From assembly GCA_050331575.1 (NCBI GenBank), contig JBHJGS010000010.1, forward strand, positions 1 through 42,630: a stretch of 42,630 bases of DNA. Direction: 5' to 3'. Below are positions 34,180-42,043 of the stretch, in pieces (within the stretch, counting starts at the first letter, position 1; every line of letters begins with the position of its first letter). Source of the DNA: JBHJGS01 sp050331575. GTDB lineage: Bacteria; Pseudomonadota; Alphaproteobacteria; Sphingomonadales; Rhodothalassiaceae. The translations under genes were made by a program, and so were the position numbers. Under the pieces are notes generated by a model, which did not search any database, was not told where the DNA came from, and worked only from the letters and a program-made list of their open reading frames with translations.

Positions 34180-34323
34180 ATGGACCTTTGGAAAATGTGG
34201 AAAGTCGTGACGCCCCGCGAGGGCTTCATCGGCACCTTGCTGTTCGTCGTGCTGACCAGCTTCATGATTCACCTGATGGTGATGCTCAACAGCGACCGCT
34301 ACGTCTCAAGCCTGTTGGGCTGA
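34180..34323 (+). CDS. pufA: Light-harvesting antenna alpha polypeptide, short variant
   Basis: A 47-residue antenna alpha chain that is too short for usual ORF cut-offs. It starts MDLWKMWKVV like other alphas (W-K-x-W at 4-7), then TPREGF, one membrane helix (about 16-36) and the pigment-ligand His31 in MIHLMVM. The C-terminus is only 16 residues (LNSDRYVSSLLG end) and has no Trp; LH1 alphas and molischianum-type LH2 have Trp at +11 from the His, where this protein has Val after a Tyr at +10. CGGAG at 34168-34172 is the ribosome binding site. It is 55 bases downstream of the beta gene in standard beta-alpha order. No reaction-centre gene follows. Confidence 0.88.
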   Translation: MDLWKMWKVVTPREGFIGTLLFVVLTSFMIHLMVMLNSDRYVSSLLG

Positions 34324-34343
34324 CCAACAGACAAAGCCCTGCG

Positions 34344-34379
34344 GCGCCCGGCGGTGGGTCAGGCCCTCGCGCCGGGCGC
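34344..34379 (+). terminator. Strong hairpin after the antenna alpha gene
   Basis: GCGCCCGGCG (34344-34353) pairs perfectly with CGCCGGGCGC (34370-34379) around a 16-base loop, 20 bases after the alpha stop. In puf and puc operons such hairpins stabilise the antenna mRNA segment and limit read-through. A weak TTGGTATTT follows. Confidence 0.6.
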
Positions 34380-34546
34380 TTGGTATTTGCCAGCCGGTGG
34401 CCTCAACCCGCGATCGGCAATGGCGGCGGGGCGCCGGCCGGGGAAAAGCGGCTGAGCGAGGTGCTGAACTAGGCGGGCTGTCGGGAACCCTAAGCCCCTG
34501 CCTTCGTTTCGGATTTGCCGCAGCCACGAGGACAGGGGAGACGCGG

Positions 34547-34897
34547 ATGCAAGGGGATATGCTGGCCTTTGCGCTTTATGCGCTGACCGCCACGGTGGGC
34601 GTGATCATGGCGTTACGCTGGTTTCGCGGGCAAGCGTCGCCGATCAGCTTCGCTATTGCGCACCTGATCCTGGCGGGGCTGGGCGCCTGGGCCCTGCTGG
34701 CGTTCCTGTTTGGCGGCGATCGCACCGCCAGCTTCACCTACGCCGCCATTGCCTTCGGTCTGGCCGCTCTGGGCGGGCTCTATCTGGGCAGCTTCCACTT
34801 CCGCAAGAAAGCGCCACCGCGCGGGATCATCTCCGCCCATGGCGGCATCGCCGTGCTCGGCATCCTTCTGCTGGGCTTCGGGCTGCTGTACGCATAG
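34547..34897 (+). CDS. Small four-helix membrane protein, function unknown
   Basis: A 116-residue protein with four hydrophobic segments at about 4-22, 33-56, 62-84 and 96-115, joined by short loops (RWFRGQ, GGDRTA, FHFRKKAPPRG). I do not recognise the family. It is not PucC or another known antenna assembly factor, which are much larger. GGGGAG precedes the ATG at 34547. It is the only gene between the antenna pair and the IS66 element and could be co-expressed with the antenna by read-through past the hairpin, but that is not shown. Confidence 0.7.
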   Translation: MQGDMLAFALYALTATVGVIMALRWFRGQASPISFAIAHLILAGLGAWALLAFLFGGDRTASFTYAAIAFGLAALGGLYLGSFHFRKKAPPRGIISAHGGIAVLGILLLGFGLLYA

Positions 34898-35047
34898 CAC
34901 GCACGCCAGGGCGATCCTTAGAGTATCCGTTTTTCTCAAGCGGTTTTTGGAGCCCATTTTCGGTGATTTCGAATGTAAGCGCGACCTGGCCCCCACCTTC
35001 CGCTGCTTTCCGGGCAATGCGACTCCATTCTTGTCACAAGGCAGGGA

Positions 35048-35473
35048 GTGCGTTTCGCAATGTGCGCTACGAATGCGTTTCTCAGGTCGTTGGGGGTGGA
35101 GATTCATGCGTCCGGTCAACGGCGCTGGCCGGATGAAGTAAAGGCGCAGGCTGTTGCCGAGACGCTGCGTCCGGGGGCGACGGTCAACGCGGTGGCGGCG
35201 CGGTATGGTATCCGGCCGAACCAGTTGTCGGCATGGCGGCGCATGGCGAAGGACGGCGATCTCGTCCTGCCGGCCGATGAGCGCGATGGGGATGAGGTGG
35301 TGTTCGCGCCGCTCGTGGTCTGCGACGCGGAGGGTTCTGCGCCCGAAGCGTATGGCAGCGCCACCGGACGCGATGTCCGGATCGCGGTTGGCGAGGTGGT
35401 GATCCAGCTCGAGGCTGACACGCCCGCCGCTCGCATTGCCGAGATCGTCCGGGCGCTCGGGGTGCCCGCGTAA
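35048..35473 (+). CDS. tnpA: IS66 TnpA, helix-turn-helix accessory protein
   Basis: A 141-residue protein with an N-terminal helix-turn-helix region: RRWPDEVKAQAVAETL, VNAVAARYGI and RPNQLSAWRRMAKDGD. The C-terminal part ends in the family's ARIAEIVRALG helix. IS66 TnpA is required for transposition along with TnpB and TnpC. The stop overlaps the tnpB start (TAATG). The N-terminal start could be the ATG at 35048 or 35060. Confidence 0.88.
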   Translation: MRFAMCATNAFLRSLGVEIHASGQRRWPDEVKAQAVAETLRPGATVNAVAARYGIRPNQLSAWRRMAKDGDLVLPADERDGDEVVFAPLVVCDAEGSAPEAYGSATGRDVRIAVGEVVIQLEADTPAARIAEIVRALGVPA

Positions 35474-35823
35474 TGCTGCCCGCGCACAAGGTCCGTATCA
35501 TGGTCGCGACGCGGCCGGTGGATTTCCGTAAAGGCCATGACGGGTTGGCGGCGCTGGTTCAGTCTGTGCTGAAGGAGGATCCGTTCACCGGCACGGTGTT
35601 CGTGTTCCGCGCGAAGCGTGCCGACCGGCTGAAGATCCTGTTCTGGGACGGGACCGGGCTCGTGATGGCCTACAAGCGTCTTGAGGAAACGACCTTCACC
35701 TGGCCCGCTATCCGGGATGGTGTGATGACGCTGAACCGGGCGCAGTTCGAGGCGCTGTTCGCCGGCTTGGACTGGCGCCGGGTGAAGGCGCTGGAAGCGC
35801 GCCGGCCGGCTGCGGCAGAATGA
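35473..35823 (+). CDS. tnpB: IS66 TnpB (Orf2 family)
   Basis: A 116-residue IS66 Orf2 protein. The hallmark sequence is present: MVATRPVDFRKGHDGLAALV, DPFTGTVFVFRAKRADRLKI, LFWDGTGLVMAYKRLE and FAGLDWRRV. Its exact role in transposition is unknown, but it is needed. The start codon overlaps the tnpA stop by one base, so translation is coupled. Confidence 0.95.
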   Translation: MLPAHKVRIMVATRPVDFRKGHDGLAALVQSVLKEDPFTGTVFVFRAKRADRLKILFWDGTGLVMAYKRLEETTFTWPAIRDGVMTLNRAQFEALFAGLDWRRVKALEARRPAAAE

Positions 35824-35877
35824 ATCGGGCGACTGATTTGGCGGGCATCTCTAGCCAGTTCGGGGTATATTGCAGGC

Positions 35878-37458
35878 ATGTCGGCCTTGCCTGATATCGA
35901 CCTGTCGGCCATCCCCGAGGGCCAGCGCGATGCGATCGCCGCGCTGCTGCGCGAGAACAGCGACCTCAAGGGTGAGAAGACCAGCCTTCAGCAGATCGTC
36001 AAGCGTCTCGAGCACCTGGTGGCCGAACTGAACCATGTGGTGCATGGCAAGAAGTCGGAGAAGCTCGACGCGGACGACCGACAGCTGGCCTTCGAGGACC
36101 TCGAGACGGCCGTCGCCGAAGTCGAGGAGCAGCAGGACAGCCAGACCTCCTCCGATGACGCGCCGCGCCGCAAGTCCTCCTCGGCCAGGCGCAACCGCGG
36201 GAATCTTCCCGAGAACCTGCCCCGGATTGAGCGGGTGGTCGAGCCCGACAGCCTCGTCTGCCCGTGCGGCTGCGGGCAGATGCACAAGATCGGCGAGGAC
36301 CGCACCGAGCGGCTCGACATCGTGCCGGCGCAGTTGCGCGTCCTGGTTACGGTTTGCCCCAAATACGCCTGTCGCGCCTGCACCGATGGTGTGACACAGG
36401 CTCCGGCCCCGGCGGCCCTGATCGAGGGTGGCCTTCCGACCGAGGGCGCCATCGCGCACGTGCTGGTCAGCAAATACGCGGATCACCTGCCATTATATCG
36501 CCAGAGCCAGATGCTCGCCCGGTCGGGTGTCACCATCGACCGCGGAACACTGGCCAACTGGGTGGGCGTTGCGGGGTTCCACCTGCGGCCCGTCGTCGAT
36601 CGGCTGGCCGAGCACCTGAAGGCATCCACCAAGCTGTTCATGGATGAAACGACTGCGCCGGTTCTGGATCCCGGCCGCGGCCGCACCAAGACAGGCTACC
36701 TCTGGGCGCTGGCGCGTGACGACCGCAGCTGGGGCGGCGCAGACCCGCCCGGCGTGGTGTTCTTTTACGCCCCTGGTCGGGGCGGGCAGAATGCCGAAAC
36801 CTTCCTGAGTGGCTTCGACGGGGTCCTCCAGCTCGACGGATATACGGGCTACAACCGCCTGACACGCCCCTCCCGCAAGGGCGGTGAGCCCATCTGCGTG
36901 GCCCATTGTTGGGCGCACGCCCGCCGCAAGCTGAAGGAGGTCTTCGACCGCGACGGCTCCGAGATCGCCGCCGAGGGTCTGCGCCGCATCGCCGAGCTCT
37001 ACAAGGTCGAAGCCGACATCCGCGGCGTCGACCCAGGTCAACGCCTCTCGGCCCGGCAGGCACGAACGGCCCCGCTGGTGGCGGCGTTCGGCGACTGGCT
37101 GCAGGAACAGCGGCTTCGGGTCTCGGCCAAGTCCCGCCTCGGCGAGAAGCTGGCCTATATCCATCGCCACTGGGATGGCCTGCAGACCTTTCTCCATGAC
37201 GGCCGCGTCGAGATCGACTCCAACAGCGTCGAAAACCTGATCCGTCCGATCGCTCTGAACAGGAAAAATGCGTTGTTCGCCGGTCACGACGAGGGGGGCA
37301 AGGCTTGGGGCCGCATCGCGTCCCTGATCGAGACCGCAAAGATCAACGGCGTCGAGCCCTTCGCCTATCTCAAGGCCACGCTCGAGGCCATCGCCGTCGG
37401 CCATCCGAAAAACCGGATCGACGAACTCCTCCCTTGGAACTTCCAGCCGTCAAGCTGA
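35878..37458 (+). CDS. tnpC: IS66 TnpC, DDE transposase
   Basis: A 526-residue transposase. It has an N-terminal leucine-zipper-like coil (about 20-60), a zinc-finger-like region with CPCGCG (128-133) and CPKYACRAC (160-168), then the DDE catalytic core. Acidic residues are D256 in LFMDET, D320 in QLDGYTGY and E452 in NSVENLIRP. The C-terminal IS66 domain ends near EAIAVGHPKNRIDELLPW. No frameshift or stop interrupts it, so the element may be active. The right terminal repeat begins just after the stop. Confidence 0.95.
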   Translation: MSALPDIDLSAIPEGQRDAIAALLRENSDLKGEKTSLQQIVKRLEHLVAELNHVVHGKKSEKLDADDRQLAFEDLETAVAEVEEQQDSQTSSDDAPRRKSSSARRNRGNLPENLPRIERVVEPDSLVCPCGCGQMHKIGEDRTERLDIVPAQLRVLVTVCPKYACRACTDGVTQAPAPAALIEGGLPTEGAIAHVLVSKYADHLPLYRQSQMLARSGVTIDRGTLANWVGVAGFHLRPVVDRLAEHLKASTKLFMDETTAPVLDPGRGRTKTGYLWALARDDRSWGGADPPGVVFFYAPGRGGQNAETFLSGFDGVLQLDGYTGYNRLTRPSRKGGEPICVAHCWAHARRKLKEVFDRDGSEIAAEGLRRIAELYKVEADIRGVDPGQRLSARQARTAPLVAAFGDWLQEQRLRVSAKSRLGEKLAYIHRHWDGLQTFLHDGRVEIDSNSVENLIRPIALNRKNALFAGHDEGGKAWGRIASLIETAKINGVEPFAYLKATLEAIAVGHPKNRIDELLPWNFQPSS

Positions 37459-37530
37459 AAAGCCCGTGGGGCCCAGCTGGCGCTTACGATCAATGAGGCC
37501 GGAAGCAACACTCTAAACCTATGACTCATA

Positions 37531-37588
37531 GAGCCTTTTCTCGGCCGAACCGAACCCGCAAGTGAGTCGGTTTGATCGGAAAGGGCTC
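37531..37588. repeat. Imperfect palindrome beside the IS66 right end
   Basis: GAGCCTTTTC...GAACCGA on the left and TCGGTTTGATC...AAGGGCTC on the right form an imperfect 58-base inverted repeat. It lies in the 173-base gene-free stretch between IS66 and the DUF6702-like gene. CTTCGACAGGCTCACGAT at 37603-37620 resembles a short sequence common as a repeat in bacterial genomes. Confidence 0.4.
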
Positions 37589-37660
37589 AAGAGAGGCCCG
37601 GCCTTCGACAGGCTCACGATCAGCGGCTGCGATCAAGCCGAGCGGATCGATGCCCCGGCG

Positions 37661-38194
37661 TCAGGACAGATCGGCCAGCTTCACCGTGTCATCGCCGGTG
37701 AAGAACAGCGTTTTCACCGTCTCGCCCAATTGCACATTGACATGATTGGCCTGGTCTGGGAACAGGCCGCGCAGCAGCGAGCAGCGCACCAAAAACCGTT
37801 TCATCGGCTGCTCTTGCGTCCGTTCTTGATAGACATACAGCTGCTCGCCATCCACCTCCGCCCCGATCAAGGCCAGCTCCAGCGGCGTGCCGGCGGGCGT
37901 AGCCAGGCCGAACGCCTGCTCCACCAACAAGGCCAAGCGCGCCCGACTGCGCAATGCCACCAGATCCGGGGCCGCGTCCGGATCAATCCGGCCCAGCGCC
38001 AACAGCGCATCATGCACATGAATGCGGTGGGTGATTTCCCAGGCCGGTGTGCGCGGGTTCCAGGTGATCGTGGTGACGGTGATCCGCGCGCGGTGGGCCA
38101 AAAGACGCGGCGCCGCGCATAGCGCCAGCGCCCCGCCGAGGGCGGCACGCCGGCTGACGCAGCTATTGTTGATCGCTCGGCTCAAGCGGCACAT
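37661..38194 (-). CDS. DUF6702-like exported protein
   Basis: A 177-residue protein with an export signal that contains SRRAALGGALALCAAP, a possible twin-arginine (Tat) signal. The mature part has ITVTTITWNPRTPAWEITHRIHVHD, a middle LELALIGAEVDGEQLYVYQE and a late NHVNVQLGETVKTLFFTGDDTVKLADL, matching what I recall of DUF6702, whose function is unknown. It overlaps the M1 peptidase gene by 32 bases, so the two are coupled; the pair is seen elsewhere. The ATG at 38194 is the start. Confidence 0.75.
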   Translation of the reverse strand: MCRLSRAINNSCVSRRAALGGALALCAAPRLLAHRARITVTTITWNPRTPAWEITHRIHVHDALLALGRIDPDAAPDLVALRSRARLALLVEQAFGLATPAGTPLELALIGAEVDGEQLYVYQERTQEQPMKRFLVRCSLLRGLFPDQANHVNVQLGETVKTLFFTGDDTVKLADLS

Positions 38195-40598
38195 CCTTGT
38201 CGCCGGCGGGCGCGTCCTTGTCCTGGCGCTTCAGTTCCACCAGCATCTCGGCCATCAGGTCCCGGTCCCGGCTTTCGCGTTTGTACAGTTCCAGGCGCGA
38301 CTCGCTGATGGTCTGCGGGAAGCGGTTGTTGGAGCGGTCCGCATCGGGCAGTAGGTGCAGCACGTCGAGCTCCAGATGATCCAGCGGTTTCTCTGTGATC
38401 AGCAGCTTGGTCACCTCTTCATTATTGTAGCGCCAGATCTCCGCCGGGATCATCATCTCTTCCTCGTTGCCGTCCTGGAAGGTCAGCACCAGGGGCAGCG
38501 GCGCGGGCACGCCGCCTTCATTGGCAAAGTCGGCGAAATAGACGAACTGATCCTCTTCAAGCGCCCGCTCCAGCACGCGCCGCTCCCACGGCTCCAGCTT
38601 GTCGAGCATCGCCTGATACTCGTTGCGCTGCTTGTTGGTCACCGTGAAGCGGTCATTTTCGTTATAGAAGTCATAGAGTTCGGGATGCGCGGTGACGCGG
38701 TAGGGAATACCGTCTTCCTCATTGCGCGTCTGGGTGATCGGCTTGGGGAAGCGCTCCTCATCGCGTTCGCGCGCCAGCGGCTGTTCGACCTCCGGGTCCT
38801 GGCTTGAGATCTTATATTCGCGCACATCGGTGATCGCGACATCGACATGATCGGTGGTGTAGAACCAGGCGCGCCAGAACCAGTCCAGATCGACGCCGGA
38901 GGCATCTTCCATGGTGCGGAAAAAGTCCGCAGGCGTCGGCCGCTTGAACTTCCAGCGGGTGGCGTAGGTCTTGAAGGCGAAGTCGAACAGCTCCCGGCCC
39001 ATGATGGTTTCACGCAGGAAGGTCAGCCCCGCTGCCGGCTTGGAATATGCGTTCGGGCCGAACTGCAGGATGCTGTCCGACTGGGTCATGATCGGCACCT
39101 GGTTGGTCGAGACCATATAGTCCGGGATCGTGTCCATGATGTTGGCCCGGCCGCCGAAGGCGGGGAATTCTTCCTCCCACTCCATCTCGGCCATATATTC
39201 CAGGAAGGTGTTGATGCCTTCGTCCATCCAGGTCCATTGCCGTTCGTCGGAATTCACCGTCATCGGAAAATAGATGTGGCCGATCTCGTGGATGATCACG
39301 CCGATCAGGCCGTATTTGATCCGCCGCGAATAGGTCACTTCCCCGGATGCCTCATCCTCGTTAGGCCGATAGCCGTTGAAGGTGATCATCGGATATTCCA
39401 TGCCGCCGCGTTCCCACGTGTTCACCGATTGCGCGGTGGGATAGGGGTAGGGGAAGGAAAAGCGGGAATAGACGTCCATGGTATGGACCACCGCCTGGGT
39501 GGAATATTGCGACCAGATCGGCTCGGCCTCATTGGGGTAAAAGCTCATCGCCAGGACCTCCGGCACCGCCTCATCGTCCTGGCGGTGGATCATCGCATCC
39601 CAGATGAACTTGCGGCTGCTGGCCCAGGCGAAGTCGCGGACCCGCTCGGCCTTGAACCGCCAGGTCTTGGTGCCGCTGGCCTTCTCCTTTTCATTCTCCT
39701 TGGCCTCTTCCGGGCGCACGATGAAGATCGGGCTGTCGGACCGGCGCGCCCGGTCCAGCCGGCGGCGCTGTTCCCCGCTCAGCACCTCGTCGGGGTTCTG
39801 CAGCACACCGGTGGCCGAAACGATATGATCCTCCGGCACCGTGATCGCGACCTCGTAATCGCCAAATTCCAAGGTGAATTCACCGCGGCCGAGGAATGCC
39901 TTGTGCTGCCAGCCGGCATAATCGGTATACGCCGCCATGCGCGGAAACCATTGGGCGAGGAAATATAGATAGGTATCGGTTTCCTCAAAATGCTCATAGC
40001 CGCCGCGGCCGCCGATCACCGACTCCTCGATGATGGTGAAGGCCCAGTCGATCGAGAAATCGACCGCGGCGTCCGGCGCCAGCGGCTCGGGCAGATCGAT
40101 GCGCATCATCGTATCGACAATGGTGTAGCGCAGATCCTGCCCCTCCGCATCGCGCACCGCGTTGATCTGAAAGCCATACTCGGTATCGGCAAAGGCCTGC
40201 TCGCGGGCCAGCGCGCCATAGCTCAGGCGGTCTTCCTCGCCGCTGCCGGCGGTTTGGGACAGGCGCGCCAGCGAGCCCTCGGCGAAGCGGTTCTGGTCCA
40301 GCTGCACCCACAGATAGTCCAGCGCGTCCGGTGAATGATTGACATAATGGATCTGCTCCGACGCCGTGATCCGTCGGGCCGCCTCGTCCAGCCGCACATC
40401 GATCGTGTAATCCGCCTCCTGCTGCCAATAGCGCGGGCCAGGCGCGCCGGCGGCATTGCGATAGACATTCGGCGTCGGCAGCATCTGTTCAAGTTGATTG
40501 AAGGCCCGGGCGCCGCTGCCGGGCTCATCGGCGGAGGCATAAGGGGCAGGGGCGAAACTAAGGCCGAGCAGGCCGGCCTGAAGCAGCATCCGGAGCAT
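38163..40598 (-). CDS. M1-family (gluzincin) zinc metallopeptidase
   Basis: An 811-residue exported peptidase with a signal peptide (about 1-23) and an N-terminal beta-saddle domain (about 55-270). The catalytic domain carries HEIGH (H437, E438, H441), and exactly 18 residues later comes the third Zn ligand E460 in MDEG. A GGMEYPMITFNGY segment matches the GAMEN-like exopeptidase loop of M1 aminopeptidases. A charged C-terminal tail is rich in Asp and Lys. It probably cleaves peptides in the periplasm. AAGGGA supports the ATG at 40598. Confidence 0.9.
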   Translation of the reverse strand: MLRMLLQAGLLGLSFAPAPYASADEPGSGARAFNQLEQMLPTPNVYRNAAGAPGPRYWQQEADYTIDVRLDEAARRITASEQIHYVNHSPDALDYLWVQLDQNRFAEGSLARLSQTAGSGEEDRLSYGALAREQAFADTEYGFQINAVRDAEGQDLRYTIVDTMMRIDLPEPLAPDAAVDFSIDWAFTIIEESVIGGRGGYEHFEETDTYLYFLAQWFPRMAAYTDYAGWQHKAFLGRGEFTLEFGDYEVAITVPEDHIVSATGVLQNPDEVLSGEQRRRLDRARRSDSPIFIVRPEEAKENEKEKASGTKTWRFKAERVRDFAWASSRKFIWDAMIHRQDDEAVPEVLAMSFYPNEAEPIWSQYSTQAVVHTMDVYSRFSFPYPYPTAQSVNTWERGGMEYPMITFNGYRPNEDEASGEVTYSRRIKYGLIGVIIHEIGHIYFPMTVNSDERQWTWMDEGINTFLEYMAEMEWEEEFPAFGGRANIMDTIPDYMVSTNQVPIMTQSDSILQFGPNAYSKPAAGLTFLRETIMGRELFDFAFKTYATRWKFKRPTPADFFRTMEDASGVDLDWFWRAWFYTTDHVDVAITDVREYKISSQDPEVEQPLARERDEERFPKPITQTRNEEDGIPYRVTAHPELYDFYNENDRFTVTNKQRNEYQAMLDKLEPWERRVLERALEEDQFVYFADFANEGGVPAPLPLVLTFQDGNEEEMMIPAEIWRYNNEEVTKLLITEKPLDHLELDVLHLLPDADRSNNRFPQTISESRLELYKRESRDRDLMAEMLVELKRQDKDAPAGDKDVPLEPSDQQ

Positions 40599-40793
40599 GA
40601 AGCATCCCTTGACACGAGGTATCGACCTAGGAAGGACAGGCGCTAGTTAGGATCATGCTTGCCCGGCGGGTCAAGAGGGCGGATATCGTGAGGCCCGGGT
40701 TGATCCCGATCAGGCGGTAAAACGATTTTAAGGGATGCCGAGCAACAGTATTGCCGCTTCCGCACAGTTAAGGCCTTGCTGGACCGGAACGCG

Positions 40794-41975
40794 ATGGAAA
40801 CGGTTGGACATCTGGCCGACCCGGTGACGCCGGTCACGCCGAGCACTGCCGCACAGCAGGTGCTGCACAGGTTTTTGAGCGATGACGCCTTGGCTGTCGT
40901 GCCGGTGGTGGATGCGGGGGTCCCTGTCGGCCTGGTGGCGCGACCGGCCTTGATGCTGAAATTCGCAGAGCATTTCGGCCGCGAACTGTATGGCCGCAAA
41001 CCGATCGCTGAGTTGATGGACCGCGATGCCCTGGTCGTCGAGGCGGTGATCGATGTGGAACGCCTCAATCAAGTGATTGTCGAGCAGCATCCGCGAGCCT
41101 TGAGCACCGGCTTCATGGTTGTCGCTGCGGGGCGCTATATCGGCGTTGCCAGCGGGCTGGCGCTGCTGCAGGCGAATATGCGTCTGGCCGCGATCCGGTC
41201 GGAGGAACTGGACCGCGCGCGCATCGAGGCGGAGACGGCGTCACGCTCCAAAGCCATGTTTCTGGCCAATATGAGCCACGAACTGCGCACGCCGCTGAAC
41301 GCCATTATCGGCTTCACCGACTTCATCTGCGAAGGCAGCCTGGGCCCCATCCAGCCGGCCAAGTATCAAGAATATATCCGCGACGTGAATGAAAGCGGCA
41401 AGCATCTGCTCAATGTCATCAACGCCATCCTGGATATGTCGAAGATCGAGGCCAATCGGCTGGAGTTGGACGAGGAATATTGCGACCCGGTCGAACTGGT
41501 TGAGATCGTTGTGCGGATCATGCGCGGCATGGCCGATCGCGCCGGGGTGATCCTGCACAATGCGCTGTCGGAGGACCTGCCCAATCTTTATGTGGATATG
41601 CAGCTGTTTCGTCAGATCCTGATGAACCTGATCTCCAACGCGGTCAAATTCTCCGATCCCGGTTCGCCGGTTCATGTCGAAGGTTGGATCGAGGAGGACG
41701 GCGCCTTTGTCATTGCCGTGCGCGATGAAGGCTGCGGGATCGCGCCGAAGGATATGGACCGCGTGATGATGCCGTTTGGACAGGCCGATGTATCGCTTGG
41801 GCGCTCCAAGCAGGGCACCGGCCTTGGCTTGCCGTTGGTCAAGGCCTTGAGCGAAGCCCATGGCGGCACGTTCCGGCTGGAAAGCGTGCTGGGGCAGGGC
41901 ACCACGGCGATTGTGCGCTTTCCCGGCGAACGCATCCTGCGCGATCGCCCATCCAGCCTGCAGACCCTGCCATAG
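40794..41975 (+). CDS. Soluble CBS-pair sensor histidine kinase
   Basis: A 393-residue kinase without membrane segments. Residues about 1-130 form a CBS-type pair of the kind I associate with GGDEF/EAL proteins (VPVVDAGVPVGLVARPALM, FGRELYGRKPIAELMDRDALVV, GRYIGVASGLALLQ). The DHp domain carries the H-box FLANMSHELRTPLNAIIGF, and KIEANRLELDEEY follows as in DivJ/PleC/PdhS-like alphaproteobacterial kinases. The ATPase domain shows LISNAVKFS, VRDEGCGIAP and GTGLGLPLVK. No response regulator is adjacent, so its partner is elsewhere. Start could be the TTG at 40776 or the ATG at 40794; I choose the ATG. Confidence 0.85.
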   Translation: METVGHLADPVTPVTPSTAAQQVLHRFLSDDALAVVPVVDAGVPVGLVARPALMLKFAEHFGRELYGRKPIAELMDRDALVVEAVIDVERLNQVIVEQHPRALSTGFMVVAAGRYIGVASGLALLQANMRLAAIRSEELDRARIEAETASRSKAMFLANMSHELRTPLNAIIGFTDFICEGSLGPIQPAKYQEYIRDVNESGKHLLNVINAILDMSKIEANRLELDEEYCDPVELVEIVVRIMRGMADRAGVILHNALSEDLPNLYVDMQLFRQILMNLISNAVKFSDPGSPVHVEGWIEEDGAFVIAVRDEGCGIAPKDMDRVMMPFGQADVSLGRSKQGTGLGLPLVKALSEAHGGTFRLESVLGQGTTAIVRFPGERILRDRPSSLQTLP

Positions 41976-42043
41976 CAATTTTTGTGTCTGCGGGTGAAAT
42001 GTGACTATCCAAAGCGCCGGACTTTGCTAAGATTAGCCCAATA

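Larger units (their letters stand above)
34975..37487 (+). mobile_element. IS66-family insertion sequence, complete
   Basis: A 2513-bp element with matching ends: GTAAGCGCGACCTGGCCCCC at the left and, read inward from the right, GTAAGCGCCAGCTGGGCCCC. GTAAGCG is the typical IS66 terminus. It carries the three IS66 genes in order tnpA, tnpB and tnpC, all open and apparently full length. The 8-bp target duplication expected for IS66 is not seen: TTTCGAAT on the left, GATCAATG on the right. It may be old, or the product of recombination between copies. Confidence 0.92.

Noticed and set aside
34967..37495. 8-bp target-site duplication of IS66
   Set aside because: The flanking octamers TTTCGAAT and GATCAATG do not match.
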